Positions 32,301-41,918 of a DNA stretch of 64,000 bases are shown piece after piece. The notes under the pieces are model-generated. The model saw only the letters and a list, made by a program, of their open reading frames with translations. It was not told the DNA's origin and did not search any database. Origin of the DNA: Lelliottia sp. JS-SCA-14 (GTDB lineage: Bacteria; Pseudomonadota; Gammaproteobacteria; Enterobacterales; Enterobacteriaceae); assembly GCF_035593345.1 (NCBI RefSeq), contig NZ_CP141606.1, positions 4,774,001-4,838,000 of the forward strand, read 5' to 3'. The position numbers and the translations under genes were made by a program. Each line of letters begins with the position of its first letter. Position 1 is the stretch's first letter.

Positions 32301-34779
32301 GCGCTTCGACGGTAGATGAGGTCAGGCTGATACTGGCCTCGCCCTTGTCATCCGTGGTCGCCGTTGCAGCGGAGAGATGCGCCGTGGCGCTGGCCGTCTG
32401 CCAGGTCACTTTTGCCCCCTGAACCGGGTTCTTATTGGCATCGACGACTTTCACGCTCAGGGCGATCCCATCCTGGCCGTTAGCCAGTCCGGAGGTTTTG
32501 CTGACGGAAATCGCGCCCATCACCGCGCTGTCAGCATCGGCGGTGAAGGTTAATGTCTTCGATGACACCGCTGCGCTGCTGCCCGTGGCGGCAGAAATCA
32601 CCGCGTCACCGGCCTGCGCCGCCGTCAGCGAGATCGTCGCCACGCCGTTGTCGTCCGTTGTGCTCTGGCTGTCCGATAAGTGGACGGCGTTTGTAGACGA
32701 AACAATCGCCCATTTAACCGGCTGGTTAGCCAGCGGATGTTCACTCGCATCGACCACGTGAGCGCTGAGGGTGATCGTCTCCTGCCCGTTCGCTTTCGCG
32801 CGCAGCTTATCCGCATCCACCTCAGCCACTTTTGCCGTTTGCAGGTCCGTCGTGAACTGCAGGACGCTGCTCTTCACCGTCTCGCCGTTTTCCAGCCCGG
32901 CGGTGACCGTCGCCCCCAGCACCGCTTTGCTGGTCAACATCACCGTCGCATGGCCCTGCGCGTCACTCACGCTTTGCTCTGCCGATAAAACCGCGTCGGG
33001 GTTATCCACCTGCCATGTCACCGGAACGCCCGCCGCGGGCTGGTTAGTGCGCGTGTTGGTCACCCGCGCCGTCAGGGTGATCGCATCCTGGCCGTTCGCC
33101 AGCGCGGCCGGTTTGGTCGCATCCAGCTGGACGAAGTGATACTGCGTATTGGCCGCCAGCAGCGTGATGGTCGCCTTGCTGAGCAGCGTGCTGTTATAGC
33201 GAGACTGAATGATGACCGTACCCGGCGTCGTGCCGCTGGTGTAGGTGCTGACGTAGACGCCAGGGCTTTGTTCGACGAATGGCGAGATATGTTCGACCGC
33301 AGACGGCGCTGCGCTCAGGCGTTTAACGCTCATCTTTTTCGCACTGACGGGATGGATGAGCTGGGCACTAAGCTGATCGGCTACGCCGCCGATCGGTTTT
33401 CCGGTTCCGGACATGACCGTCAATGTCACCGGCGTGGAGCTGACGCCGTCGGCAATGAGATTATCGCTGGAGACGGTGGTCTGCGTGGTCGCCGTCACCG
33501 GGTTATAGCCTTTCACTTCCACGCTAATCCAGGCTTTATCTGAGGCGTTACCTTTGCTGTCATAGGCCGTCGCGGACATAACATAAATATTCTTTTCCGC
33601 ACCCTCTGGCTGATATTCCGGAAGAACAATCGACCATGCGCCGTTGTTTTCACTTATTTTTCCGCCATGGCTCATCAGCTCAGAATCCTGCCAGATAATA
33701 TGACTTAAGGGATATTTCGTAGCTATTTTCACGGCGACAGGTAATGTCTGAGATTCAACCCCTTCAATATGCTGAGGAAGTGAAAGTGAGATTAATTCTT
33801 TTTTCCGATATTCCAGCACAATATTATTATTGCGGCTGACCAGATCTAAACGACTGCCGCGTAATGTCCGACGCGCCTGAACATTATCCGCATCCAGCTG
33901 ATCGGCAAACGGCACACCCGCCATCCAGTTAATATTCATTTCGACCTGGCTTTCGTGCTGATCGCCCTTCCCGGCTTTATGATTCACGCCCAACGTTACC
34001 AGCGGAACCGGGGTGTAATTCAATCCTGCGGTCACAGCATAGGGATTGCGCTGGCGCTGGTCTTTATCGCTGCCCATCAACGCCACGTCTTTGCCGTAAT
34101 ACTGCTCCCACATCAGCTGCATGCCCAGCTGCGGGTAAGCGGGCAGATACCCTTCCGCCCGCAGGTCATAACCGTTCGCCACGCGTTCTTCGTAGTCCTT
34201 GTGCGCGGTGGAGTCTTTCCAGCCGGAGAGGCGCGCATAACCGTTGGCGCTGAGTTTGAGATAGTCCCAGCCCAGTTCGCCGCCCACGCCGAGACGCTGG
34301 TGCGTGTTGTCGGAAATCTGTTGATCGTAGAAGGTGTTCACCCCCCACATCCAGCTGTCGGAGAAATGGCGATAGCCGACGCCCAGATTGATCACATTGC
34401 GGTCGTCTGCGCGACGAATGCCCGACTGGGTGAAAATCAGGTGCTGATCTTTATCATAGAGTGGTAGCAGAAAATCGAAGTCAGCGCTGGCAAGCGAAAA
34501 CTGCCTGTCGACGCCCACGTTGACGCGCGCCGTCCCATACTGCTGGAGCCATTGCTGAACTTCAGAGGTGGCTTTTCCGCTGGTGCTGTTGACCAGGCTA
34601 TTAATGACGGCATCCATGCGGTCATTCTGACTTAATAGCGTTCCCGCGGATGAAACATCCGCCGCCAGCGTTTTTTCATCCGCCTGAGCCGGAAAAGAAA
34701 ATAAGAAAGAATGAAAGACTAATAAATAACAATAGAGAATAATATTCAGAGAGGCTGTTATTTTTCCAGTACCGCGCAT
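29395..34779 (-). CDS. intimin/invasin-type inverse autotransporter adhesin
   Basis: A predicted 1794-residue outer-membrane adhesin. I start at MRGTGKITASLNIILYCYLL, after an AGGTG site, because it opens a signal peptide ending in QA at about residue 33; a longer in-frame reading to 34962 adds 61 residues that look non-coding. Order: periplasmic segment with SQNDRMDAVINSLVNS, an IAT beta-barrel (about 75-305), the RNNNIVLEYRK linker, a non-repeat Ig-like domain, then one divergent and eleven canonical Big_1 repeats of about 95-100 residues each opening with a (T)ANG(x)D motif, and a distal domain of about 145 residues containing two cysteines. No LysM motif is seen. The 5' end is markedly AT-rich compared with neighbouring genes, a sign of acquisition. 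YeeJ-like proteins are the nearest family I recognise; the ligand is unknown. Confidence 0.9.
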   Translation of the reverse strand: MRGTGKITASLNIILYCYLLVFHSFLFSFPAQADEKTLAADVSSAGTLLSQNDRMDAVINSLVNSTSGKATSEVQQWLQQYGTARVNVGVDRQFSLASADFDFLLPLYDKDQHLIFTQSGIRRADDRNVINLGVGYRHFSDSWMWGVNTFYDQQISDNTHQRLGVGGELGWDYLKLSANGYARLSGWKDSTAHKDYEERVANGYDLRAEGYLPAYPQLGMQLMWEQYYGKDVALMGSDKDQRQRNPYAVTAGLNYTPVPLVTLGVNHKAGKGDQHESQVEMNINWMAGVPFADQLDADNVQARRTLRGSRLDLVSRNNNIVLEYRKKELISLSLPQHIEGVESQTLPVAVKIATKYPLSHIIWQDSELMSHGGKISENNGAWSIVLPEYQPEGAEKNIYVMSATAYDSKGNASDKAWISVEVKGYNPVTATTQTTVSSDNLIADGVSSTPVTLTVMSGTGKPIGGVADQLSAQLIHPVSAKKMSVKRLSAAPSAVEHISPFVEQSPGVYVSTYTSGTTPGTVIIQSRYNSTLLSKATITLLAANTQYHFVQLDATKPAALANGQDAITLTARVTNTRTNQPAAGVPVTWQVDNPDAVLSAEQSVSDAQGHATVMLTSKAVLGATVTAGLENGETVKSSVLQFTTDLQTAKVAEVDADKLRAKANGQETITLSAHVVDASEHPLANQPVKWAIVSSTNAVHLSDSQSTTDDNGVATISLTAAQAGDAVISAATGSSAAVSSKTLTFTADADSAVMGAISVSKTSGLANGQDGIALSVKVVDANKNPVQGAKVTWQTASATAHLSAATATTDDKGEASISLTSSTVEALEVSAKLGEQTQTSATLSFTSDSTTATAKSVQADKTQATANGNDWVTLTAKVVDASDHPVATAPLKWTVVQGQATLSDAQTTANAQGESVITVTSEHPGTVVVSASSTAGAAVNSAEMTFIADTATAKVTAVTVDKTQALANGTDVVTYSATVKDAEGNPLNDQLVNWAATPATAKLSGATSRTDATGVATVTMTSKTTGDVNVSAKAGGGTAWNAPVVTLIGDVSTAQLGGLKTSKSTAVANGVDKVIISGQVTDRTGNPLNNIPVAWSVTPSTGLLSQSTVTSDAQGQVSVELSANQLGSYLVKGVVNGDEETSQPVTFTADVATAAVRTLTADKTADITAGRDTVTLAAVVKDDNGLPIEGMKVTWSGDNASGEFSAENSMTDSNGIASVTYGSTLAMPTQITARAINKNPKMLTLDIVPDLQSATPGAIDVDKNTATANGSDPITLSTVVKDQYGNVVKQAMVSWHAVISSMDYSLSADNQPTDANGQSSVTITSTDRGPLRAVATFNSTQKTSPIMVYISDTATEKVASLVASQTTGLVAGVDTVSLQALVTDENDNPVRNAVVYWRTDNDSVVFQLGESSVTNINGIAETSFMATTAKPTVVGVGINNSKQTLTVDYIADPRSATLKTLKADKTKAVADGQEKVTWVTNVKDGNGNNLSGVTVNWSSDSASLGLSGTSSVTDAMGNASILGSTTQAGDAVVTATLPVTGGVMHAAKVSFIGDSKTATVVTLTSDKTTVAANGADTVKYTATVKDSHGNLVPNAEVVWTTSLNKLTAASTLTSNDGLAYVSLSGHDIGLAAVTAQASAGGSTLKVDNVVFINNINDSWVINSATSEYKSPPIVGFPSQGFVTVSPTVGPTSLDWAPSGYASVSTPIALVATDGKQYSVNVKGYRQSLCTRRPLNAAVTCEVTDAPIYAVFTFDKADNPTLPAGHYIGIINFRGEDWYSSYTFDYKLTVDLTVQ

Positions 34780-34975
34780 AAATACACCTGAAACATCCGG
34801 AAATAAGAATTTTCGCAATAATGTCTCAAAAGCGCACGCATTACCAATACAGAACCTGAGGTCTATCCGAAGAATAAATAATACGCCCGTAAATAAAGAT
34901 AATTTAAAAATAGGCGTTGGGAAAAGTTGAGCGTTGGGGAGAGTAGTTTCAGCGTTGCTCAAAAACGCGCAGACA

Positions 34976-35006
34976 AAAAAAAGCCTGACCCACAGGCCAG
35001 GCTTTC
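34976..35006 (-). terminator. terminator of sodA
   Basis: On the minus strand the stem AAGCCTG / CAGGCTT is followed by a run of eight T, just past the sodA stop, which isolates sodA from the adhesin gene. Confidence 0.88.
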
Positions 35007-35021
35007 GAACTCAGTGACGAC

Positions 35022-35642
35022 TTACTTTTTAGCAGCGAAACGTGCTGCTGCTTCGTCCCAGTTCACCACGTCCCAGAAGGCTTTGATGTAGTCCGGGCGA
35101 CGGTTCTGGAATTTCAGGTAGTAAGCGTGTTCCCACACGTCCAGGCCCACGATTGGGAAGCCGGATGCGCCAGAGATCGCTTCACCCATCAGCGGGGAGT
35201 CCTGGTTCGCAGTGGAAACCACAGCCAGTTTGTCACCTTTCAGTACCAGCCATGCCCAGCCAGAACCGAAACGGGTCGCGGCCGCTTTTTCAAACTCAGC
35301 TTTGAAGTTGTCCACGGAACCGAAGTCGCGCTCGATAGCGGCTTTCAGATCGCCCTGCAGGGTAGTGCCGGTTTTCAGGCCTTTCCAGAACAGGCTGTGG
35401 TTAGCGTGACCGCCAGCGTTGTTACGCAGAACGGTTTTCTTGTCAGCTGGCAGTTGATCCAGTTTGGTGATCAGCTCTTCAGCAGACAGGCTGGCGAATT
35501 CTGGCAGGCTTTCCAGCGCTGCGTTCGCGTTGTTCACGTAAGTCTGGTGGTGTTTAGTGTGATGGATTTCCATCGTCTGCTTGTCGAAATGCGGTTCCAG
35601 TGCGTCATAGGCATACGGCAGGGATGGCAGTGTATAACTCAT
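35022..35642 (-). CDS. sodA: manganese superoxide dismutase
   Basis: A 206-residue cytosolic enzyme that converts superoxide to oxygen and peroxide. Metal ligands are His27, His82, Asp168 and His172 (motifs [20 protein letters not shown]). The start is [20 protein letters not shown], exactly as in E. coli. A Fur-like box lies upstream, consistent with iron, SoxS, ArcA and FNR control known for sodA. Confidence 0.99.
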   Translation of the reverse strand: MSYTLPSLPYAYDALEPHFDKQTMEIHHTKHHQTYVNNANAALESLPEFASLSAEELITKLDQLPADKKTVLRNNAGGHANHSLFWKGLKTGTTLQGDLKAAIERDFGSVDNFKAEFEKAAATRFGSGWAWLVLKGDKLAVVSTANQDSPLMGEAISGASGFPIVGLDVWEHAYYLKFQNRRPDYIKAFWDVVNWDEAAARFAAKK

Positions 35643-35717
35643 AATCCTCTCCATTATTGTCGGGCGGCACAGCTGTTAATGCCGCGTAAGCAGTTGGTTC
35701 ATTATAGTTAATTAAAT

Positions 35718-35740
35718 GATATTGAAAATGATTATCAATG
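35718..35740 (-). promoter_or_regulatory. Fur box of sodA
   Basis: TGATATTGAAAATGATTATC and the next three bases contain the GATA/T-ATGATTATCA core of a Fur operator about 80 bp before the sodA start. Fur repression of sodA is established in E. coli. Confidence 0.75.
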
Positions 35741-35785
35741 CCGTAGTTTTTATAAGGTTATTCGTTTTTGTACCAATGCCGAATT

Positions 35786-35880
35786 TGTGAGTCTGCTCAC
35801 GCGGTTAACGCGCTGATTGCCATAGACAAGAAAAGTGCGGCAACCTTCTGAAGGTTCGCTCGCCGCTTAATTTTTACACT
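35786..35880 (+). promoter_or_regulatory. rhaT promoter region: CRP site, inverted repeat, -10 candidate
   Basis: TGTGA-GTCTGC-TCACG at 35786-35801 is a good CRP site. A perfect 7-bp inverted repeat AACCTTC/GAAGGTT lies at 35842-35856, and TACACT at 35875-35880 is a possible -10. RhaS with CRP activates rhaT in E. coli; the exact RhaS half-sites could not be fixed by eye. Confidence 0.55.
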
Positions 35881-35933
35881 CATCGGGTCGGAGGGAAGCC
35901 ACCGGCCTATAAAAACGATGAGGACGTAAAAAA

Positions 35934-36968
35934 ATGAATCATGCGATTACGATGGGTATTTTCTGGCATTTGATAGGCGCAGCCAGTGCAGCCTGTTTCT
36001 ATGCCCCGTTTAAAAAGGTGAAACACTGGTCATGGGAAACCATGTGGTCCGTGGGCGGTACGGTCTCCTGGCTGATCCTGCCGTGGACCATCAGCGCCAT
36101 TCTGTTGCCCGATTTCTGGGGGTATTTCTCCTCCTTTAGCGCCTCCACGCTGCTGCCGGTCTTTCTGTTCGGCGCGATGTGGGGCATCGGCAACATCAAC
36201 TACGGCCTGACCATGCGCTATCTCGGCATGTCGATGGGCATCGGGATTGCGATTGGCATCACCCTGATTGTCGGCACGCTGATGACGCCAATCCTGAACG
36301 GTAATTTCGACGTACTGATCAACACCAAAGGCGGCCAGATGACGCTGCTGGGCGTGCTGGTGGCGGTGGTCGGCGTGGGGATTGTCACCCGCGCGGGGCA
36401 GTTGAAAGAGCGCAAAATGGGTATTCGTGCGGAAGAGTTCAACCTGAAGAAAGGGCTGATTCTGGCGGTGATGTGCGGCATTTTCTCCGCCGGGATGTCG
36501 TTTGCCATGAACGCCGCCAAACCGATGCATGAAGCGGCGGCCGCGCTGGGCGTGGATCCGCTCTACGTTGCCTTGCCAAGCTACGTGGTGATCATGGGCG
36601 GCGGTGCGCTGGTTAACCTCGGCTTCTGCTTCATTCGTCTGGCAAAAGTGAAGAACCTGTCGGTAAAAGCCGACTTCTCGCTGGCAAAACACCTCATCAT
36701 CAGCAACGTGCTGCTGTCGGCACTCGGCGGCCTGATGTGGTATCTGCAGTTCTTCTTCTATGCCTGGGGCCACGCCAGCATTCCGCCGCAGTATGACTAC
36801 ATGAGCTGGATGTTGCACATGAGCTTCTACGTGCTGTGCGGCGGGATTGTCGGGCTGGTGCTGAAAGAGTGGAACAACGCCGGACGGCGTCCGGTGAGCG
36901 TGCTGAGCCTGGGTTGCGTGGTGATTATTATTGCCGCCAACATTGTCGGTCTTGGCATGGCGAATTAA
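35934..36968 (+). CDS. rhaT: L-rhamnose/proton symporter RhaT
   Basis: A 344-residue inner-membrane transporter of the drug/metabolite superfamily with ten predicted helices, the same length as E. coli RhaT. It starts [20 protein letters not shown]. Its stop abuts the stop of the convergent rhaR. In this genome it works beside a complete rhamnose ABC importer encoded further on. Confidence 0.97.
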   Translation: MNHAITMGIFWHLIGAASAACFYAPFKKVKHWSWETMWSVGGTVSWLILPWTISAILLPDFWGYFSSFSASTLLPVFLFGAMWGIGNINYGLTMRYLGMSMGIGIAIGITLIVGTLMTPILNGNFDVLINTKGGQMTLLGVLVAVVGVGIVTRAGQLKERKMGIRAEEFNLKKGLILAVMCGIFSAGMSFAMNAAKPMHEAAAALGVDPLYVALPSYVVIMGGGALVNLGFCFIRLAKVKNLSVKADFSLAKHLIISNVLLSALGGLMWYLQFFFYAWGHASIPPQYDYMSWMLHMSFYVLCGGIVGLVLKEWNNAGRRPVSVLSLGCVVIIIAANIVGLGMAN

Positions 36969-37817
36969 TCACGCCGCTTTTCGACTGTGATGACGCCACT
37001 GAACCGGCGTCATCCCCACCTCGCGATTGAACACCACCGAAAAGTAGTTACTGTCCTCAAAGCCGCAGCGCGTCGAGACCTCACTCACCATCAGCTCCGT
37101 ATGTTGCAGCAGATACTGCGCGTGGCAGATACGCAGCTGGCGCAGGTAGTGGTTCACCGTCATCCCCGTCTGGGTGCGGAACTGCTGGCGCAACGCGCGC
37201 TCGCTGCACTGCTCCTGCTCACAAAATTTCTCCAGCACAAAGCTACGGTTCAGACTTCCCGCGAGCGTGGTGATGAGCTTATCCAGCAGCGCTTCCTGCT
37301 CGGTGGCTGAAGGGTTGTCCGTGGCGTAGCGGTAGCGTTTGAGGGTCATCACCAGCTGGGCGAAGAGCAGCTCGGCCATCTCGTTCGCGCCCGGCTCGGC
37401 CTTCAGGCTCTCCTGTTCTAACTGGGTGATGACGTGGCGCACCTGGGTCATGCCGTTACTACTCAGGCGCCATTGCGGGGCGGTGTGCGCCTCATTAAAT
37501 CCGGGGATATGCCCTGCCCAGTCGACATTGAGTTTGAGCCGGTCCGGGCAGTAAATCACGTTCTGTAAAACCAGGTCGTTGACCGAGGCGTAGGAGTGCT
37601 TGTCTTCCGCGCGGATATAAAACAGATCGCCGCGGGTGATGCGATACGGGCGGTCGTTGAGGACGTGCAGGCCGTTGCCGCGCCACACCAGCACCAGCTC
37701 GCAAAACTCGTGCGTGTGCTCGGCAAAGACGTTTTGCGGATAGCGATCGGCCACCGCGACGGCCTGCCCGGCGTTAGCAAAGAAATCGGTTTTACGAAGG
37801 ATTAACGGAGCGCCCAC
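36969..37817 (-). CDS. rhaR: rhamnose-responsive activator RhaR (AraC family)
   Basis: A 282-residue AraC-type activator that, with L-rhamnose, turns on rhaSR. An N-terminal cupin sugar-binding domain ([20 protein letters not shown] around 34-53) is followed by two helix-turn-helix motifs in the last 100 residues ([20 protein letters not shown] and [18 protein letters not shown]). I read a GTG start at 37817 with GAGG 6 nt before it. A 72-bp gap separates it from rhaS upstream. Confidence 0.95.
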   Translation of the reverse strand: MGAPLILRKTDFFANAGQAVAVADRYPQNVFAEHTHEFCELVLVWRGNGLHVLNDRPYRITRGDLFYIRAEDKHSYASVNDLVLQNVIYCPDRLKLNVDWAGHIPGFNEAHTAPQWRLSSNGMTQVRHVITQLEQESLKAEPGANEMAELLFAQLVMTLKRYRYATDNPSATEQEALLDKLITTLAGSLNRSFVLEKFCEQEQCSERALRQQFRTQTGMTVNHYLRQLRICHAQYLLQHTELMVSEVSTRCGFEDSNYFSVVFNREVGMTPVQWRHHSRKAA

Positions 37818-37889
37818 AACACACCTCAGCGGCTAATAACCTGCCATTATTAGCCGTTTTGCGCTGAAAAAACGGTGATTGTCCTCGCG

Positions 37890-38726
37890 TTACTGAAGTG
37901 ACGCATCCCGTCCCTGGCGGATTTCACGCGGCGACCAGCTAAATTCCCGGCGAAACAGCGTCGAAAAGTGGTTACTGTCGCCAAACCCGCAGCGATAAGC
38001 GATATCCGTCACGCTCTCGTCCGTGTGGCGCAGCAGGTGGCGGGCTTTGATCAGCCGCAGCCGGTTGAGATAGCGCTGCGGCGTCAGGCCCGTGTGCTGC
38101 TTGAGCTGGCGATGCAGCGTGCGCAGGGAGAGTGAAAACCTGTCTGCCACCGTCTCCCAGCACACCTCTTCCGCGAAGTGATCTTCCAGCCACGCCATCA
38201 GCAGATTGAGGCGCGCATCGTTGTTTTCCGCCCCTTCCACCAGGCTACTGCGGCGCAGCAACACCAGCAGCTGCATAAACAGCAGCTCCCGGCTGGCGCG
38301 GGCGTGGGTTTCGGCATTGTCTTCGGCGTTTTCCATCTGCCCCACCAGCTGACGCACCTGTTGCAGCGTCGACTGATTCACTCGCCAGTGCGATGGGTAG
38401 TGCCCGTCCTGCTCCTGCGGCAGCAGCTGGTTGAGCCCGGAGAGAAACTGGAACGCATCCGGAGAACGGTAGAGCACGTTGGTCAGGCACAGATTGTCCG
38501 TATGTTCATACAAGTGCCGGTCATGGTCACGCACGAAGCATACCGTCCCGCCGCTGATGGTGTAGGGCTGGCCGTTAAACACGTGAATGCCCGTCCCGTG
38601 CTCAACAATCACAATCTCATGAAAATCATGATGATGTTCAGGAAAAGCCGCCTGAGGCAGCCGCGGCTCGATCGCCACCGGCGAACTTCCTGAAGGGAAA
38701 AAATCCACGCTGTGCAGTACGGTCAT
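37890..38726 (-). CDS. rhaS: rhamnose operon activator RhaS (AraC family)
   Basis: A 278-residue AraC-type activator of rhaBAD and rhaT. The N-terminal cupin holds [16 protein letters not shown]; the C-terminal DNA-binding part has [20 protein letters not shown] and [18 protein letters not shown] start at [13 protein letters not shown], giving the E. coli length; five in-frame codons upstream are not conserved. It is divergent from rhaB, whose promoter carries its binding sites. Confidence 0.96.
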   Translation of the reverse strand: MTVLHSVDFFPSGSSPVAIEPRLPQAAFPEHHHDFHEIVIVEHGTGIHVFNGQPYTISGGTVCFVRDHDRHLYEHTDNLCLTNVLYRSPDAFQFLSGLNQLLPQEQDGHYPSHWRVNQSTLQQVRQLVGQMENAEDNAETHARASRELLFMQLLVLLRRSSLVEGAENNDARLNLLMAWLEDHFAEEVCWETVADRFSLSLRTLHRQLKQHTGLTPQRYLNRLRLIKARHLLRHTDESVTDIAYRCGFGDSNHFSTLFRREFSWSPREIRQGRDASLQ

Positions 38727-39027
38727 AACGGCCACCACCAATGAGAAATGTTCTCAAAATAGTAATTAAGGGCCGGGTTTCTCACCTTCAATTTTCGACG
38801 TCAAAGCGTGCAAAGCCTGTCCGTTTTTCAAGAAACGGCGGGAAAGATCGGGAAATGCGGCAACGGTCACACGGCCTGAAAACCGCGTCATGACTGGAAA
38901 CTGTGAACTCCCTCACGTTCATCTTTGCTTTCTTGCCAGCGCGGGATTTTGCCTGTCAGTGGCGAGAAGGTGCGTTTTTCTTCCCTTTCTTAGACTGTTT
39001 CGCAATGACTCCAAGAAGGACCGAATT
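38727..39027. promoter_or_regulatory. rhaS-rhaB divergent control region
   Basis: This 301-bp gap resembles the E. coli rhaSR-rhaBAD region. For rhaBAD: CRP site TGTGA-ACTCCC-TCACG (38902-38917), RhaS half-sites CATCTTTGCTTTCTTGCC (38920-38937) and CTGTCAGTGGCGAGAAGG (38953-38970), and -10 TAGACT (38991-38996) 20 bp beyond. The spacing from the second half-site to the -10 is the same as in E. coli as I recall it. The rhaSR side (38727-38890) must hold RhaR sites, which I could not place with confidence. Confidence 0.8.
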
Positions 39028-40497
39028 ATGACCTCTCGCCATTGTGTGGCTGTCGATTTAGGCGCATCCAGCGGGCGCGTAATGCTCGCCAGCTACGTGC
39101 CTGCACAGCGCGCACTTTCGCTTCGTGAAATCCATCGCTTCGGTAACTGCCTGCAAAAGCAGGACGGCGTGGAGACCTGGGATATTGACAGTCTGGAAGC
39201 GGAAATCCGCACCGGCCTGAACAAGGTCTGCGACGAAGGGATTCTGATCGACAGCATCGGGATTGACACCTGGGGCGTCGATTTTGTCCTGCTCGACCGC
39301 AACGGCAACCGCATCGGCCTGCCCGTCTCCTACCGCGACAGCCGGACCGACGGCGTGATGGCCCGCGCCATTGACCAGCTCGGCAAAGCCGACATCTACG
39401 GGCGCAGCGGCATCCAGTTCTTACCCTTTAACACCCTCTATCAGCTGCGCGCCCTGGTGGAACAGCAGCCGGAGCTGGTGGCGAACGTCGCCCACGCCCT
39501 GCTGATCCCGGATTACTTCAGCTACCGCCTGACCGGGAAAATGAACTGGGAATACACCAACGCCACCACCACCCAACTGGTGAACATCAATTCCGATACC
39601 TGGGATGAACACCTGCTCGGCTGGACCGGCGCCGCAGCCAGTTGGTTCGGTACGCCGACCCATCCCGGGAATGTGATCGGTCACTGGATTTGCCCACTGA
39701 AAAATGAAATCCCGGTGGTCGCCGTCGCCAGCCACGATACCGCCAGCGCGGTGATTGCCTCGCCGCTGGCAGACAAAAACGCGGCCTTTCTCTCATCCGG
39801 CACCTGGTCGCTGATGGGCTTTGAGAGCAAAACGCCCTACACCTGCGAAAAGTCGCTGGCGGCGAACATCACCAACGAGGGCGGCGCGGAAGGCCGCTAC
39901 CGGGTGCTGAAAAATATCATGGGGCTGTGGCTGCTCCAGCGAGTGCTGAAAGAGCAAAACATTACCGACCTGGCGCGCCTGATTGCCGACACGGAAAAGC
40001 TGCCCGCCTGTCGTTTCGTCATCAACCCGAACGACGATCGTTTTATCAATCCGCGCAACATGAGCGCCGAGATCCAGGCCGCCTGCCGCGAGAGCGCGCA
40101 GCCCGTGCCGCAGACTCCGGCTGAGCTGGCGCGCTGCATTTTTGACAGCCTCGCCCTGCTCTACGCCGACGTCCTGAACGAGCTGGCGGCGCTTCGCGGT
40201 AAGCCCTTCAGCCAGCTGCACATTGTCGGCGGCGGCTGCCAGAACCAGCTGCTGAACCAGCTCTGCGCCGACGCCTGCGGGATCACCGTGGTCGCCGGCC
40301 CCGTGGAGGCCTCGACGCTGGGCAATATCGGCATTCAGCTGATGACCCTGGACGAGCTTTCCAGTGTTGACGATTTCCGGGCGGTGGTGACTCACAACTA
40401 CCCGCTCACCATTTTTACCCCTAATCCCTGCCATGAAATTGCCCGCTATCAGGCGCAGTTTCTGCAAAAACGACTGACAAAGGAGCTTTGCGCATGA
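39028..40497 (+). CDS. rhaB: L-rhamnulokinase
   Basis: A 489-residue FGGY-family kinase that phosphorylates L-rhamnulose at O-1. It starts [20 protein letters not shown], the ATP phosphate-1 loop; [11 protein letters not shown] and [17 protein letters not shown] are further kinase motifs. I choose the ATG at 39028, matching E. coli; 46 in-frame codons upstream run through the promoter. It overlaps rhaA by 4 bp. Confidence 0.97.
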   Translation: MTSRHCVAVDLGASSGRVMLASYVPAQRALSLREIHRFGNCLQKQDGVETWDIDSLEAEIRTGLNKVCDEGILIDSIGIDTWGVDFVLLDRNGNRIGLPVSYRDSRTDGVMARAIDQLGKADIYGRSGIQFLPFNTLYQLRALVEQQPELVANVAHALLIPDYFSYRLTGKMNWEYTNATTTQLVNINSDTWDEHLLGWTGAAASWFGTPTHPGNVIGHWICPLKNEIPVVAVASHDTASAVIASPLADKNAAFLSSGTWSLMGFESKTPYTCEKSLAANITNEGGAEGRYRVLKNIMGLWLLQRVLKEQNITDLARLIADTEKLPACRFVINPNDDRFINPRNMSAEIQAACRESAQPVPQTPAELARCIFDSLALLYADVLNELAALRGKPFSQLHIVGGGCQNQLLNQLCADACGITVVAGPVEASTLGNIGIQLMTLDELSSVDDFRAVVTHNYPLTIFTPNPCHEIARYQAQFLQKRLTKELCA

Positions 40498-41753
40498 CCA
40501 CTCAACTTGAACAAGCCTGGGAACTGGCTAAACAGCGTTTCGCCGCCGTGGGCGTGGATGTCGAAGAGGCGCTGCGTCAGCTCGACCGTCTGCCGGTCTC
40601 CATGCACTGCTGGCAAGGCGACGACGTCGCTGGCTTTGAAAACAGCGGTGGCGCGCTGACGGGCGGCATTCAGGCGACCGGCAACTATCCGGGCAAAGCG
40701 CGCAATGCCACCGAACTGCGGGCCGATCTGGAGCTGGCGCTGAGTCTGATTCCTGGCCCAAAACGCCTGAACCTGCACGCGATTTACCACGAAGCCAGCG
40801 AGCCGGTGGCGCGTAATGAAATCAAACCGGAACACTTTAAGAACTGGGTGGAGTGGGCCAAAGCCAACAAACTGGGGCTGGATTTTAACCCGTCCTGCTT
40901 CTCACATCCCCTGAGCGCCGACGGTTTTACCCTCTCGCACGCCGACGATGAAATTCGCCAGTTCTGGATCGACCACGTCAAAGCTAGCCGCCGCGTGTCG
41001 GCGTACTTCGGTGAACAGCTCGGCACGCCGTCGGTGATGAACATCTGGATCCCGGACGGCATGAAAGACATCACCGTGGACCGCCTGGCCCCGCGCCAGC
41101 GTCTGCTGGAAGCGCTCGACGAAGTGATCAGTGAGAAACTCAACCCGGCGCACCACATCGATGCGGTGGAAAGTAAGCTGTTCGGCATTGGCGCGGAGAG
41201 CTACACCGTCGGCTCGAACGAGTTCTACATGGGTTACGCCACCAGCCGCCAGACCGCTCTGTGCCTGGACGCGGGCCACTTCCACCCGACCGAGGTGATC
41301 TCCGACAAAATCTCCGCCGCCATTCTGTACGTCCCGCGCCTGCTGCTGCACGTCAGCCGCCCGGTGCGCTGGGACAGCGACCACGTGGTGCTGCTGGATG
41401 ACGAAACTCAGGCCATCGCCAGCGAAATCATCCGCCACGACCTGTTCGACCGCGTGCACATCGGTCTCGACTTCTTCGACGCCTCCATCAACCGCATCGC
41501 GGCGTGGGTGATCGGCACCCGCAACATGAAAAAAGCCCTGCTGCGCGCCCTGCTGGAGCCCACGGCGGCCCTGCGTACGCTCGAAGAGCAAGGCGACTAC
41601 ACGGCGCGTCTGGCGCTGCTCGAAGAGCAAAAATCCCTGCCGTGGCAGGCCGTGTGGGAGATGTACTGCCAGCGCAACGATGCGCCAGCGGGCAGCCAGT
41701 GGCTGGACAACGTGCGGGCGTATGAGAAAGAGGTTTTAGCGGCTCGCAGCTAA
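40494..41753 (+). CDS. rhaA: L-rhamnose isomerase
   Basis: A 419-residue TIM-barrel enzyme converting L-rhamnose to L-rhamnulose with Mn2+ and Zn2+. Family segments [34 protein letters not shown] and [11 protein letters not shown] hold the metal and acid/base residues. The start overlaps the rhaB stop (ATGA), so the two are translationally coupled. Between it and rhaD lies a 126-bp palindromic repeat that E. coli lacks. Confidence 0.98.
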   Translation: MTTQLEQAWELAKQRFAAVGVDVEEALRQLDRLPVSMHCWQGDDVAGFENSGGALTGGIQATGNYPGKARNATELRADLELALSLIPGPKRLNLHAIYHEASEPVARNEIKPEHFKNWVEWAKANKLGLDFNPSCFSHPLSADGFTLSHADDEIRQFWIDHVKASRRVSAYFGEQLGTPSVMNIWIPDGMKDITVDRLAPRQRLLEALDEVISEKLNPAHHIDAVESKLFGIGAESYTVGSNEFYMGYATSRQTALCLDAGHFHPTEVISDKISAAILYVPRLLLHVSRPVRWDSDHVVLLDDETQAIASEIIRHDLFDRVHIGLDFFDASINRIAAWVIGTRNMKKALLRALLEPTAALRTLEEQGDYTARLALLEEQKSLPWQAVWEMYCQRNDAPAGSQWLDNVRAYEKEVLAARS

Positions 41754-41757
41754 AACA

Positions 41758-41884
41758 ACCCTCACCCCTGCCCTCTCCCTGAGGGAGAGGGAGAAAAACC
41801 AGCGCACCTCCCTGTGTGTGAGGGAGAAAACCAGCGCTCCGAACAGTCCCCTCTCCCTGTGGGAGAGGGTTAGGGTGAGGGCAT
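41758..41884. repeat. long CCCTCTCCC-type composite repeat inside rhaBAD
   Basis: The outer arms CCTCACCCCTGCCCTCTCCC and the complement of a right arm ending GGGTTAGGGTGAGGG enclose a centre with two direct copies of a GAGGGAGA(A)AAACCAGCGC unit. Hairpins can form at each end and in the middle. It fills most of the rhaA-rhaD gap and ends 35 bp before the rhaD start. Confidence 0.82.
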
Positions 41885-41918
41885 CAGGCCTCGCCGAATT
41901 AACAGGAACATGAACACT

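Noticed and set aside
34780..34962. A longer N-terminus of 61 residues for the adhesin.
   Set aside because: It would put a long unrelated stretch before a clean signal peptide; the inner ATG has a ribosome binding site and a proper signal sequence.
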